A stretch of DNA of 64,000 nt from Brumimicrobium glaciale (GTDB lineage: Bacteria; Bacteroidota; Bacteroidia; Flavobacteriales_D; Crocinitomicaceae), in NCBI RefSeq assembly GCF_004152935.1, contig NZ_SETE01000001.1, positions 496,001 to 560,000 on the forward strand, read 5' to 3'. The notes below the pieces were generated by a model. That model worked only from the letters and a program-made list of their open reading frames with translations, searched no databases and was not told the DNA's origin. Within the stretch, counting starts at the first letter, position 1. Each line of letters opens with the position of its first letter. Both the position numbers and the translations under genes were made by a program. Positions 43,542-52,057 of this stretch are shown piece by piece.

Positions 43542-44006
43542 ACTTCAGTGGTTTTAGTAATTCATTTTTCATAATTTTAGTAATAGGGTTACCAGTATAG
43601 GTTGCAAGTTAATAATAATGTTTAACTATTTTATCATTACAACAACTAATCGTATAATTCAATTTTCCTTTAAAATTGATTACTCTTAAAAAAGGAAAAA
43701 AGGATTCATCCGGTGCTCACCCAACGCTCGAAAATTCTGTCACTCCGATGACTTGCAACTACTGAGGAATACCTTTTGAAAGAATTGAGACTTAGCTAGG
43801 TAATCCAATTTAGTAAAAGATATGGAATTTGAAAACTGAATAACTCTTATACTAAAACGTCCCTACGCAAAAAAAAACGGCCACTACATTTCGTAGAAAG
43901 CCGTTCCAATATTTTTTATCAAACTCTTCTCGTGTCTTTTTTTTCTCTGCGTATCTCTGCGAAAACTTCGCGAATCTTTGCGTAATTCTTTTCACCGCAG
44001 GTGACT
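43542..44006. other. Intergenic, 465 bp, with one terminator
   Basis: No gene. Contains the hairpin at 43869-43905 and a run reading CTCTGCGTATCTCTGCG followed by GCGAATCTTTGCG, a recurrent intergenic word style in Bacteroidota genomes. Confidence 0.5.
43869..43905 (-). terminator. Terminator of CoA-transferase beta gene
   Basis: Minus-strand stem AACGGC...CTACG and GTAG..GCCGTT with a long A run on plus (poly-U on minus), about 100 nt beyond the stop codon. Confidence 0.7.
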
Positions 44007-44666
44007 CTACCCTAATTTCATCTCGGGAACATTATCCGGAACAACCAACTTCCCTTCAGTAGCCTTTTGAATCTCTTCAACAGTAACTCCAGGCGCACGC
44101 TCAATTAAATGAAAAGCTCCGTCTTTTACTTCAATGTAAGCCAAGTTCGTTACGATTTTCGTTACACAGTTTACTCCTGTCAATGGCAAAGAACATTCCT
44201 TCAAAAGTTTAGATTCTCCTCTTTTATTGGTGTGCATCATTGCAACGATAATGTTTTCAGCAGAACCTACTAAATCCATTGCTCCACCCATTCCTTTTAC
44301 CATTTTCCCTGGAATTTTCCAGTTGGCAATATCACCGTTTGCAGCAACTTCCATTGCTCCAAGTACAGTTAACTGAACATGATTTCCTCTGATCATTCCA
44401 AAAGAAAGTGATGAATCGAAAAATGCCGCTCCAGGTTTTGCGGTAATGGTTTGTTTTCCTGCGTTAATTAAATCTGCATCTTCTTCTCCTTCATAAGGGA
44501 AATTCCCCATTCCAAGCACTCCGTTTTCTGATTGAAACTCAACCTCGATTCCTTCTGGAACGTAATTAGCAACCAAAGTTGGAATACCAATTCCTAAATT
44601 CACATAAAAGCCATCTTCTAATTCCTGCGCAATTCGTTTTGCAATCCCAATCTTATCAAGTGCCAT
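44007..44666 (-). CDS. scoB: 3-oxoacid CoA-transferase subunit B
   Basis: 219 residues, the usual beta-subunit length. NLGIGIPTLVANY, the active-site segment FQSENGVLGMG (catalytic Glu), PGAAFFDSSLSFGMIRG, GAMEV...GDIANWKIPGKMVKGMGGAMDLV and the C-terminal GVTVEEIQKATEGKL are hallmarks of ScoB/AtoA. It transfers CoA between succinyl-CoA and acetoacetate (ketone-body use). The alpha subunit is normally adjacent, upstream; here neither neighbour encodes it. Confidence 0.93.
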   Translation of the reverse strand: MALDKIGIAKRIAQELEDGFYVNLGIGIPTLVANYVPEGIEVEFQSENGVLGMGNFPYEGEEDADLINAGKQTITAKPGAAFFDSSLSFGMIRGNHVQLTVLGAMEVAANGDIANWKIPGKMVKGMGGAMDLVGSAENIIVAMMHTNKRGESKLLKECSLPLTGVNCVTKIVTNLAYIEVKDGAFHLIERAPGVTVEEIQKATEGKLVVPDNVPEMKLG

Positions 44667-44864
44667 ATTATATTCTGTTTTGATCTTAATTTAACAAAAT
44701 CAAATATAAGTGATTTCTTTTGTTTTAGGATAGTTTTTGATAAAAACTCTTTTTTGAAGATGTGTTTTGATAAGGAATGTAATTTGATACATTAAAGTTT
44801 TTATTATTAGTTTGGAAACGTTAAGTTTAGGTAGTGTAAAAGAATTCATCTAAACTGAAGTGAT

Positions 44865-45407
44865 ATGACATTAAAAGATCTTATACAATCAAACTCATGG
44901 TTAAGTATTGAAACTATTTTGTTGAAATTATATCCAGGTGAAGAAGTAAATAGATTTGCTTATTTGGATGTTTTTGAAGAACTTTTGTACATGAATCCTG
45001 AAGACGCAGAGATTGAAATTGTGGTAGCAAATCAAACAGATGATTTTGACGGAGAGGAATATGTAGACGTTTCTGGCAGTTATAAAAACCCAAAAAACGA
45101 AGAAGAAGAGTTTTCGCAAGCACTTGAGTTTACTCCTTGGAATGAGTGGTTGGGAATGGAGATTAGTCAAGAAAGTTTACATCACTTTACTGAATTAGAA
45201 GTTATAGCACATTGTCTATTCGAAATGACTTTTATAGGTTTTGAAGAAGAGGTCATACAAGAAGAGATGGAATCCATTCAAAGTAGTATGGAAGATTATT
45301 TAAATATGCCAGAAGAGGAAAAGGAAGAAAATACGATTTCTTTCGAAGATATTTTTAAGGACTTGGATGATGAAGAGGAAACTGAAGAAGGTGAAAGCAA
45401 AGAATAG
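44865..45407 (+). CDS. Acidic cytoplasmic protein of unknown function (DUF6557-like)
   Basis: 180 residues, strongly acidic, with a roughly 80-residue Glu/Asp-rich tail (EEKEEN, DDEEETEE). N-terminal TLKDLIQSNSW then LYPGEEVNRFAYLDVFEELLYM resembles a small DUF family (possibly DUF6557) often found near toxin-like loci; I cannot assert it. No membrane segments. A broken piece of the same 3' region lies at 48142-48213, so this locus was duplicated once. Confidence 0.6.
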   Translation: MTLKDLIQSNSWLSIETILLKLYPGEEVNRFAYLDVFEELLYMNPEDAEIEIVVANQTDDFDGEEYVDVSGSYKNPKNEEEEFSQALEFTPWNEWLGMEISQESLHHFTELEVIAHCLFEMTFIGFEEEVIQEEMESIQSSMEDYLNMPEEEKEENTISFEDIFKDLDDEEETEEGESKE

Positions 45408-45525
45408 CTTTAATTGAAAAGGCTGTTTTAAGCTGAATTTGGTATTAGAAATATTTATGCATTTTAAAAAGTGTTGGAAGTGTCAAGTTTGAACCCCGTA
45501 ATTTCCTAATTCGGTTACGAAAAGA

Positions 45526-45533
45526 TATATTTG
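45526..45533 (+). promoter_or_regulatory. -7 box of serine hydrolase gene
   Basis: TATATTTG matches TAnnTTTG, 41 nt upstream of the ATG. No -33 TTTG at the usual spacing. Confidence 0.4.
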
Positions 45534-45574
45534 CCGCATCCAACATCAATAGATTTAAATATCAAATTACAAAG

Positions 45575-46792
45575 ATGAATATCCAAAAACTCAAGATTCC
45601 CGCTATTATTTTATTCGCTATTATAATTGTGATAGGAATAAGTTGTAGCACAAAGACAGAAGAACTCAAGGATTTTAAGGAAGTAATGAAGTTGGAAAAT
45701 ATTGAATATACTTTCATTAATATGGATGAATATTTTCCTTCTAAGAAAGTTAAAAAAGCGGATCAAGCCTTTGTTTTCCCTCAAATAAAGAACATTCAAC
45801 TTCCTGAAAGTTTCAATTCTAAAGAAGTTAATTACAATACGCAGAAATTTATTGACTCCTCTTATACCCAAGGTTTAATTTTTATACAAAATGATACCAT
45901 TCTGTATGAGGATTATTGGAGAGGTCAAACAGGAAGTGTAAAACATATTTCTTGGTCTATGTCTAAATCTTACGTTTCTGCATTGTTTGGAATTGCCATG
46001 GAAGAAGGTTACATCAAGAGTGTTGAACAAACAGTGGGTGAATATTTACCCGAATTAAAGGGCTCTGGTTATGAGGGTGTGAAAATAAAAGATGTTTTGC
46101 AGATGTCAACAGGAGTGGGGTTTGACGAAACATATAGTGATCCGAATGCAGATATTAATCGATATTGGGATGATTTTGGAAATGGAAAGTCTCAAGACAA
46201 ATTTGCTGCATCTTTAAAAAATGAAATAACACCAGGAACGTTCAATCAATATGTGAGTATTAACACGCATGTGTTGGGCATGATCATCGTGAAAGCTACG
46301 GGGAAAAGTTTAACAGAATATTTACAAGAAAAAATTTGGAAGCCCATTGGAGCCGAGTTCGATGCGTATTGGATTGCGGATGGAGAAGGAATGGAAATGG
46401 CACTCGGAGGATTAAATGCTGCTTTAAGAGATTATGCAAAATTAGGTAGACTTTATCTCAATAAAGGAAATTGGAACGGTAATCAAATTATACCTCAAAG
46501 CTGGGTTGAAGCATCAACGCATTCAACGGAAGAACATTTGCAAGCCAATAGCGAAAACTCATCCAGTCCAACTTTTGGTTATGGATATCAATGGTGGATT
46601 CCCGATGGTGACCAAGGAGAAATAATGGCTATCGGAGTATTTAATCAGTATATTTATATCAACCCAACAACGCATACTGTTATTGTTAAAAACTCAGCGA
46701 ATAAGAATTATTATGATGGAAGTAATCTTTATGCTTCAACTACAACTCATTTGGAGTTTTTTAGGGCATTGGCTGGGGTGAAACGGAAATAA
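45575..46792 (+). CDS. Serine hydrolase, class C beta-lactamase family
   Basis: 405 residues, lipoprotein-like N-terminus (VIGISCSTK, Cys about 24). The SxxK nucleophile is in WSMSKSYVSALFGIAMEEG. YVSINTHVLG occupies the YxN region, but a clear KTG is not seen (HTVIVKNSANKN stands there). The family includes esterases, D-aminopeptidases and beta-lactamase-like proteins. Probably acts in the periplasm. Substrate unknown. Confidence 0.85.
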   Translation: MNIQKLKIPAIILFAIIIVIGISCSTKTEELKDFKEVMKLENIEYTFINMDEYFPSKKVKKADQAFVFPQIKNIQLPESFNSKEVNYNTQKFIDSSYTQGLIFIQNDTILYEDYWRGQTGSVKHISWSMSKSYVSALFGIAMEEGYIKSVEQTVGEYLPELKGSGYEGVKIKDVLQMSTGVGFDETYSDPNADINRYWDDFGNGKSQDKFAASLKNEITPGTFNQYVSINTHVLGMIIVKATGKSLTEYLQEKIWKPIGAEFDAYWIADGEGMEMALGGLNAALRDYAKLGRLYLNKGNWNGNQIIPQSWVEASTHSTEEHLQANSENSSSPTFGYGYQWWIPDGDQGEIMAIGVFNQYIYINPTTHTVIVKNSANKNYYDGSNLYASTTTHLEFFRALAGVKRK

Positions 46793-46836
46793 TTGAGAAT
46801 GGAAAGAAGTGTTTTTTTGAAAGCTAAGTGTGATAG

Positions 46837-47271
46837 GTGAAACAATCATTAAAATACCTAAGTATCACAAATATAATTGGATTTTCAATTGTCTCTCTTG
46901 CGCTTATAATTCATTATCTCGTAAAACCATTTGTATGGGGGGATTGGTTAATTGTTATAAATCTTCTGACGAGTACACCATTCATCATAGCTGGAGTAAT
47001 GACTTTGAAAATGATTAAAAATCCTAATGAACGTCATATTCAAAATATGTTAGTCATAGTTTTTTTAATTATTTGGTTGCCAAGTTTAGGACTTCCTTTG
47101 GCATTCGAATATGGTGGTCTTTTAATCTGCTTATCGATTCTTTTAGTGGGTCTTTTGGGGTTACTTAAAGTTAAAGAACCAATGAATAAATTGATTTTTA
47201 TTAATTTGGTGAGTACATTGTTTTTACTGCTTAATACTTTAATTGTTGTAGGGGTTATAATCGAAAAATGA
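46837..47271 (+). CDS. Small integral membrane protein, unknown
   Basis: 144 residues, starting at GTG (46837). Four hydrophobic helices (IIGFSIVSLALIIHYLV, WLIVINLLTSTPFIIAGV, MLVIVFLIIWLPSLGLPLAF with GGLLICLSILLVGLLGLL, LVSTLFLLLNTLIVVGVII). No motif is recognised. It follows the serine hydrolase by 44 nt and may be cotranscribed. Confidence 0.6.
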   Translation: MKQSLKYLSITNIIGFSIVSLALIIHYLVKPFVWGDWLIVINLLTSTPFIIAGVMTLKMIKNPNERHIQNMLVIVFLIIWLPSLGLPLAFEYGGLLICLSILLVGLLGLLKVKEPMNKLIFINLVSTLFLLLNTLIVVGVIIEK

Positions 47272-47363
47272 TTTCGGTTACAAAGTTTCTTAACATTGTT
47301 GATAATAGAAATTAAAACACAGAACAATTTTTAAATACCGCCGAAATTTCGTAAATTGGTATT

Positions 47364-47891
47364 ATGAACGAAGTCTCTAAAATAGAATTAGATTTTATAA
47401 TCGACAAATTGACTAACTCTATTGAGAATGTGAAAACTGGAGATAGTTTTCCTACAGAAATTTCGTTATTAAATTCTGTGGAATTAAAGTTGATAATTAA
47501 AAAGAATGGTTGGAATTTTAATTGGAATAAAGAATTTCAACAACCAGAAAAAGATGTTTACAAGCTAACAATAGTTGGTAATCCGAACATAATACAAGGA
47601 CTTATATGTTTAGAGGTTAAGAAAGATCACGTATATATGCATTTAATTGAAAGTGCGCCATTTAATGTTGGGAAGTCGAAAGTTTATTTAGGTATTCCAG
47701 GTAATTTGGTGGCCTTCGCTTGTAAATTATCCTTTCAAAGAGGAGGTGAAGGTTATATATCATTTATAGCGAAAACTAAATTAATTGACCACTATATAGA
47801 TACTTTAGATGCAATTCATTTTGGTGGCCATTTAATGGTGATAACAACTGAATCCGCATTGAAATTAATAGGTAAATACTTTAAAACATAA
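47364..47891 (+). CDS. GNAT-like protein, possible toxin of a two-gene module
   Basis: 175 residues. The C-terminal half (VYLGIPGNLVAFACKLSFQRGGEGYISFIAKTKLIDHY..., ...AIHFGGHLMVI) matches the conserved core of a Bacteroidota GNAT-fold family known only as hypothetical. A small basic protein gene follows by 4 nt. The pair is organised like toxin-antitoxin modules and lies in a stretch with TA relics, but toxicity is inference. Confidence 0.6.
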   Translation: MNEVSKIELDFIIDKLTNSIENVKTGDSFPTEISLLNSVELKLIIKKNGWNFNWNKEFQQPEKDVYKLTIVGNPNIIQGLICLEVKKDHVYMHLIESAPFNVGKSKVYLGIPGNLVAFACKLSFQRGGEGYISFIAKTKLIDHYIDTLDAIHFGGHLMVITTESALKLIGKYFKT

Positions 47892-47895
47892 ATAT

Positions 47896-48069
47896 ATGAC
47901 ACTAATAAAAGAACCTTTGGATGTAGACTTCGAAGTTGATCCAAGGCCATTAACTAAAAAAGAGGAAAAGGCCATTAGCGATTTTATAGAAGCTGACAAA
48001 GAAAAGCGCTTAGCTAAAATAAAACGAATGAATAAAAGAAAGGCTAAAGCGACTGAAAAAGCAGACTAA
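47896..48069 (+). CDS. Small basic 57-residue protein, partner of the GNAT-like gene
   Basis: 57 codons plus stop. The predicted protein starts MTLIKEPLDVDFEVDPRPLT, followed by a Lys/Arg-rich helical region (KEEKAISDFIEADKEK, LAKIKRMNKRKAKATEK). The KEPxxVDFxVDPRPLTxxE opening recurs in small Bacteroidota proteins next to such GNAT genes, as far as I recall. It could be the antitoxin. The 4-nt gap implies coupling. Confidence 0.65.
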   Translation: MTLIKEPLDVDFEVDPRPLTKKEEKAISDFIEADKEKRLAKIKRMNKRKAKATEKAD

Positions 48070-48141
48070 TTACTGAGTAATTGGTAGCACTTTGTTTAAC
48101 TTACTCTAAGTATTGAAGCTTTATCACCACAATTTTATTCA

Positions 48142-48213
48142 AATGAAGATAAGAGTGAAAATACGATTTCTCTAGAAGATTTTCTGTAAAAATTGGATAA
48201 TGAAGAGGAGTGA
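48142..48213 (+). pseudogene. Broken copy of the 3' end of the acidic-protein gene
   Basis: Reads (with an in-frame stop) N-E-D-K-S-E-N-T-I-S-L-E-D-F-L-stop-K-L-D-N-E-E-E, matching EENTISFEDIFKDLDDEEE of the gene at 44865-45407. DNA words GAAAATACGATTTCT and GAAGAGGA are retained. Only about 70 bp remain and no start is present. It is a remnant of a second copy, now fused upstream of the parD-like gene. Confidence 0.65.
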
Positions 48214-48272
48214 AGAAAGCTGTAGCTCATATTGATTGTTTTATCCAGCAAACTCAAATCAAAATTATTATT

Positions 48273-48500
48273 ATGCCAAGACAAAGTATTTCATTTACAG
48301 AACCAAATGATGAGTGGTTAAAGGCCCAAGTTGAGAACAAAGAGTATTCTAGTAAAAGTGAACTGGTTAATGATTTAATTAGAAAAGCTAGAAAACAGCA
48401 AAACGAGATTGATTGGATAAGAACAAAATTAGATAAGGCTGAAAAGAGTGGTTTTACTAATGATAGTAAAGAGCAGATACTAGCCGAATCAAAATCATAA
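48273..48500 (+). CDS. ParD-like antitoxin (orphan)
   Basis: About 75 residues from ATG 48273. MPRQSISFTEPNDEWLKAQV...NKEYSSKSELVNDLIRKARKQQ is the ribbon-helix-helix N-terminus and central helix of the ParD family, followed by an acidic toxin-binding tail. ParD normally precedes parE. Here no parE follows: 6 bp after the stop comes a fragment of higB. An in-frame upstream start at 48210 is less likely, as the family begins near MPRQ. Confidence 0.82.
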   Translation: MPRQSISFTEPNDEWLKAQVENKEYSSKSELVNDLIRKARKQQNEIDWIRTKLDKAEKSGFTNDSKEQILAESKS

Positions 48501-48506
48501 TATGAT

Positions 48507-48551
48507 GGCACTCACCCTGAATATGACAAAATAGATGCTGACACAATTTAA
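48507..48551 (+). pseudogene. C-terminal remnant of a HigB toxin gene
   Basis: Reads GTHPEYDKIDADTI then stop, which is the conserved C-terminus of HigB-family mRNA interferases (usual GTHKEYDKID...). The preceding residues needed for the fold and active site are missing. It follows the ParD stop in the same frame and is followed by higA, so a deletion joined parD to the tail of higB. Confidence 0.75.
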
Positions 48552-48561
48552 AATTAAAGCT

Positions 48562-48933
48562 ATGAACATTAAGCCCATTAAAATCGATATTGATTACCGA
48601 AATGCACTTGAGCGTTTAGAAGTGATTTTCGATGCAGCAGTTGACACAAAAGAAGGTGATGAAGCTGAAATTCTATCACTATTGATTGAGAATTATGAAA
48701 ATGAGCACTATCCTATCGAAGCGCCCGACCCTATTGAAGCAACAAAAATCCGAATAGAAGAATTAAATTTACGTCAAAAGGATTTGGTTGGAATAATTGG
48801 TGGTAAAAGCAGAGTATCCGAAATTCTTAACAGAAAAAAACGATTGACTGTGGATATGATTCGTGAATTAGAAGTAATTCTTAAAATTTCCGCCTCTGTT
48901 TTGGTGAATGACTATCAAATTGTGAAAAAATAG
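48562..48933 (+). CDS. higA: HigA-family antitoxin (XRE), partner toxin deleted
   Basis: 123 residues from ATG 48562 (10 nt after the higB-remnant stop; the in-frame upstream start is less natural). The C-terminal HTH reads IEELNLRQKDLVGIIGGKSRVSEILNRKKRLTVDMIREL, the XRE domain with the KSRVSEILN recognition signature of the HigA family (HTH in the second half, long N-part). It would repress its own operon. Without higB it is an orphan. Confidence 0.85.
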   Translation: MNIKPIKIDIDYRNALERLEVIFDAAVDTKEGDEAEILSLLIENYENEHYPIEAPDPIEATKIRIEELNLRQKDLVGIIGGKSRVSEILNRKKRLTVDMIRELEVILKISASVLVNDYQIVKK

Positions 48934-49084
48934 GATAATATGCTTACCAGGTACTCTGCTAGTAAGTCTAGATTTATGTTCTAACTCTTTAACAGCACTC
49001 TTTGCTTTCTGATGAAAATAAGTATGATTTTACCTAATTGAAAGATAGGCAATATTTATTATTAATGATCTCAAGCAATCCGCG

Positions 49085-49190
49085 TTTATCCGAGAATTCA
49101 CCGTAAGTGAAAAATCCGCGCGCATCCGCGTTGCTAAAACGGTGACTGAGCATGTCGAAGGCCCGCGTCATCCGCGTTCCATTACAGCGC
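49085..49190. repeat. Dispersed CCGCGTT / CTTGTCGAAGG intergenic repeat
   Basis: Contains CATCCGCGTTGC, GGTGACTGAGCATGTCGAAG and CATCCGCGTTCCATTAC. Related words recur at 52530-52590 (CTTCGACAGGCTCAG, GACTGAGCTTGTCGAAGG) and 54400-54480 (GAGCTTGTCG, TCATCCGCGTTCCATTG). A common repeat style in this phylum, non-coding. Confidence 0.6.
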
Positions 49191-49208
49191 AAACAAAAAC
49201 CAATCCTC

Positions 49209-50471
49209 CTACAAAATAAACCCAACCCCAGCAGTAGTATTACTCTTCGTGTCAACCAAAATAAAAGCTCCATTTCCCTTGTTTTCATCATAAGCATCAA
49301 AATGAATTGGTTGTGCCAACTGAATCTCCACTAATCCTAAATCATTCATGTTGAGTTGACTCACTTTTTCAGTTGCACCAGTTGTATCGGTGCTTATTTT
49401 ATGATTTATTGATTTCACTTTTGACTTCACCAATTTTACTCCGTGTTGTAAAAAATAAGTCGAAGCTGCTTCCAAAGGTTTGTTGTCCATCCAGCAAATC
49501 TTCGCCATAATACTTTTCGATTCTTTTGGAAGTTCTTCTGATTTCACAATTAAATCTCCTCGTGAAACATTGACATCATCCATCAAAGTAATCGTGATCG
49601 ATGAACCTTTACTTGCGCTTAAATATTGCTGATCGAAAAATGAAATGGATTTAATTTGTGATTTTCTACCTGATGGAAGTACAGTAACGTCATCTCCAAC
49701 TTTCAATTCTCCGCCTTTTAATTTACCTGCATAACCTCTGAAATCATGAAATTCTTCCGTTTTTGGTCGAATAACTGTTTGAACCTGAAAACGTGCTTTG
49801 GCTTCTTCTTGAATATCTTCCAAACGAATGTTTTCTAAATGCTCCATCATCGTTTCGCCTTTAAACCAAGCCAAGTTTTCAGATTTATCCACAACATTGT
49901 CTCCGTGTAAAGCACTCACTGGAATAAATGTAATATTTTGATCTTGGTAATCTGAACCTGAAATCAAGCTTTGGAAATCTTCAACAATTGCATTGTATTT
50001 TTCTTGATTGAAATCGATGAGGTCCATTTTATTCACGGCCACAACTATCTCTTTTGTACGCAATAAATTATTGATAAAAAAGTGACGTTTGGTTTGCTCA
50101 ATTACTCCTTTTCGTGCATCAATTAAAATGATGGAAACTTGAGAAGTAGAGGTTCCTGTAACCATATTCCTTGTGTATTCAACATGTCCAGGAGTATCTG
50201 CAATAATGTAAGAACGGTTGGGTGTAGAGAAATAAATATGCGCCACATCAATTGTAATTCCTTGTTCTCTTTCTGCAACTAATCCATCAGTTGCTAAAGA
50301 GAAATCTAGATAATCGTAGCCTTTTTGTTTGCTGCTGCGTTCAATTGCTTCTAATTTATCGTCGGTTAAAGAATGTGTATCATATAAAATGCGACCAATC
50401 AATGTTGATTTTCCATCGTCTACACTTCCAGCCGTGCTCAACTTTAAAACTTTGTTTTTATTTCCTACCAT
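49209..50471 (-). CDS. cysN: Sulfate adenylyltransferase subunit 1 (CysN)
   Basis: 420 residues. GTP-binding motifs: GSVDDGKSTLIGR (P-loop, about 14), the DTPGHVEY switch, NKMDLI for base recognition. This is CysN length without an APS-kinase (CysC) fusion. It hydrolyses GTP to help CysD make APS from ATP and sulfate. Last gene of DUF2061-cysH-cysD-cysN. No CysC is present, so APS itself is probably the CysH substrate. Confidence 0.96.
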   Translation of the reverse strand: MVGNKNKVLKLSTAGSVDDGKSTLIGRILYDTHSLTDDKLEAIERSSKQKGYDYLDFSLATDGLVAEREQGITIDVAHIYFSTPNRSYIIADTPGHVEYTRNMVTGTSTSQVSIILIDARKGVIEQTKRHFFINNLLRTKEIVVAVNKMDLIDFNQEKYNAIVEDFQSLISGSDYQDQNITFIPVSALHGDNVVDKSENLAWFKGETMMEHLENIRLEDIQEEAKARFQVQTVIRPKTEEFHDFRGYAGKLKGGELKVGDDVTVLPSGRKSQIKSISFFDQQYLSASKGSSITITLMDDVNVSRGDLIVKSEELPKESKSIMAKICWMDNKPLEAASTYFLQHGVKLVKSKVKSINHKISTDTTGATEKVSQLNMNDLGLVEIQLAQPIHFDAYDENKGNGAFILVDTKSNTTAGVGFIL

Positions 50472-50519
50472 TTTGAATGCTTTTACTGATTTTCGCTTTT
50501 CTATTTTCCTGATGTAATC

Positions 50520-51422
50520 CTAGAAATAGCCTTGTTGTTTTCTTTTTTCCATGGCTGCTTCCGAACGTTTATCGTCGATTCTTGCGCCTCTTTCGGAAAT
50601 AGAAGATGCTGCAATTTCTTCCACTACTTTATCAATATCGAATGCTAAAGATTCAACGGCAGCAGTGCAACTCATGTCGCCAACAGTTCTGAATCGGACA
50701 ATTTTTTCCACAACGAGTTCATCGTCTTCACGGAAAACATATTCATCATGTGCCGACCAAATCATTCCGTCACGTTCGAATACTTTTCTTTTGTGAGCGA
50801 AATAAATCGAAGGAATTTCCATCTTTTCTTTTTGGATATAGCTCCAAACGTCTAATTCTGTCCAGTTTGAAATGGGGAATACACGCACATTTTGTCCAAA
50901 ATCTATTCTTCCATTCAACATGTCAAAAACTTCAGGTCTTTGGTTTTTTTCGTCCCATTGTCCGAAGTCATCACGAACAGAAAACACACGTTCTTTTGCC
51001 CTTGCCTTTTCTTCATCTCTTCTTGCACCGCCAATACAAGCATCAAATCCATGTTTTTCTATCGCTTGCAATAAAGAATCAGTTTGCAACATATTTCGAC
51101 TGGCATATTTTCCACTTTCTTCTTGTACATTTCCAGCGTCGATATTGTCTTGCACATAATGCACATGCAATTCTAAATCTAATTCTTCCACCAATTGATC
51201 ACGAAATGCTATCGTTTCTGGAAAATTATGTCCTGTATCAATATGTAAAAGTGGAAAAGGAATTTTAGCAGGATAAAAAGCTTTTTGCGCTAATCTTACG
51301 AGTGTAATTGAATCTTTTCCACCTGAAAATAGAATTACAGGCTTATCAAATTGACCAGCAACTTCTCTGAAAATATAAATTGCTTCGTCTTCTAATGGAT
51401 TGTTAATTACTTTTTCATTCAT
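50520..51422 (-). CDS. cysD: Sulfate adenylyltransferase subunit 2 (CysD)
   Basis: 300 residues. PP-loop FSGGKDSITLVRLAQKAF (about 33) activates ATP; HIDTGHNFPET, GGARRDEEKARAKER and the C-terminal TVGDMSCTAAVES are CysD signatures. Forms the heterodimer with CysN. The start ATG is 23 nt after the cysH stop, in the same operon. Confidence 0.97.
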   Translation of the reverse strand: MNEKVINNPLEDEAIYIFREVAGQFDKPVILFSGGKDSITLVRLAQKAFYPAKIPFPLLHIDTGHNFPETIAFRDQLVEELDLELHVHYVQDNIDAGNVQEESGKYASRNMLQTDSLLQAIEKHGFDACIGGARRDEEKARAKERVFSVRDDFGQWDEKNQRPEVFDMLNGRIDFGQNVRVFPISNWTELDVWSYIQKEKMEIPSIYFAHKRKVFERDGMIWSAHDEYVFREDDELVVEKIVRFRTVGDMSCTAAVESLAFDIDKVVEEIAASSISERGARIDDKRSEAAMEKRKQQGYF

Positions 51423-51445
51423 AATTTAATGTTTTTCTATTCGAA

Positions 51446-52054
51446 TTACTGATGAATTCCACATTCTCTATTTTCCAAAACTTTTGTAGGATCGTAATAG
51501 TTATTTTCGTTGGGTAAATGATGTTCTGCCAAGTATTCATCCAGCTCTTCATCTGAATAATTATAGAACGGACTTACTTTCAATACACCATCTTTTCCTT
51601 GAGAAACGATATCTATTCCATCACGAAAAGCAGTTTGACCTTTTCTTAAATTGGTAAACCAAACATCTGGAGAATGAATTTTCATGGCTCTTTGGAAAGG
51701 TTCTAATTTTACTTGATCGCTGAATGTTTTATGTTCTGGGGTATCTACTTCTGGAATTCCCAAAACAACATTTCTAAATCCAACAGATTGTTGAGGAACA
51801 TAAATGTGAATATTCAAATGGAGTGTATCAATCAACTCTTTCGCATGACGATAAGTTGCAGATGTGTTGTACCCCGTATCGCACCAAACAACTTCTAGCG
51901 TTGGCGAAACTTGAGTTGTCAGATGTAGAATAGCACTTTCATAAGGTCTGAAATTCGTTGTGATAACTGGCTTGCTTGCATGTCGAATTGCCCATTGTAC
52001 AATTTCTACTGGACTTTTATCTAACAATGATGCGTTAATTCCTTTTATATCCAT
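51446..52054 (-). CDS. cysH: APS/PAPS reductase (CysH)
   Basis: 202 residues. A modified PP-loop region (TTNFRPYESAILHL), VVWCDTGYNTSATYRHA, WFTNLRKGQTAFRDG and the C-terminal redox-active ECGIHQ. The CC...CxxC cluster cysteines of Fe-S-type APS reductases are absent, so it resembles the thioredoxin-dependent cluster-free type. That sits oddly with the missing CysC (PAPS maker) in this operon. Confidence 0.9.
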   Translation of the reverse strand: MDIKGINASLLDKSPVEIVQWAIRHASKPVITTNFRPYESAILHLTTQVSPTLEVVWCDTGYNTSATYRHAKELIDTLHLNIHIYVPQQSVGFRNVVLGIPEVDTPEHKTFSDQVKLEPFQRAMKIHSPDVWFTNLRKGQTAFRDGIDIVSQGKDGVLKVSPFYNYSDEELDEYLAEHHLPNENNYYDPTKVLENRECGIHQ

Positions 52055-52057
52055 AAT

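Noticed and set aside
46830-47018. A 62-codon frame overlapping the start of the small membrane protein
   Set aside because: Shifted frame of the same region with no hydrophobic pattern or family resemblance; the GTG-started frame gives four clean helices.
50750-51268. Plus-strand frame of 172 codons opposite cysD
   Set aside because: Entirely antisense to the conserved cysD; composition is that of a shadow frame.
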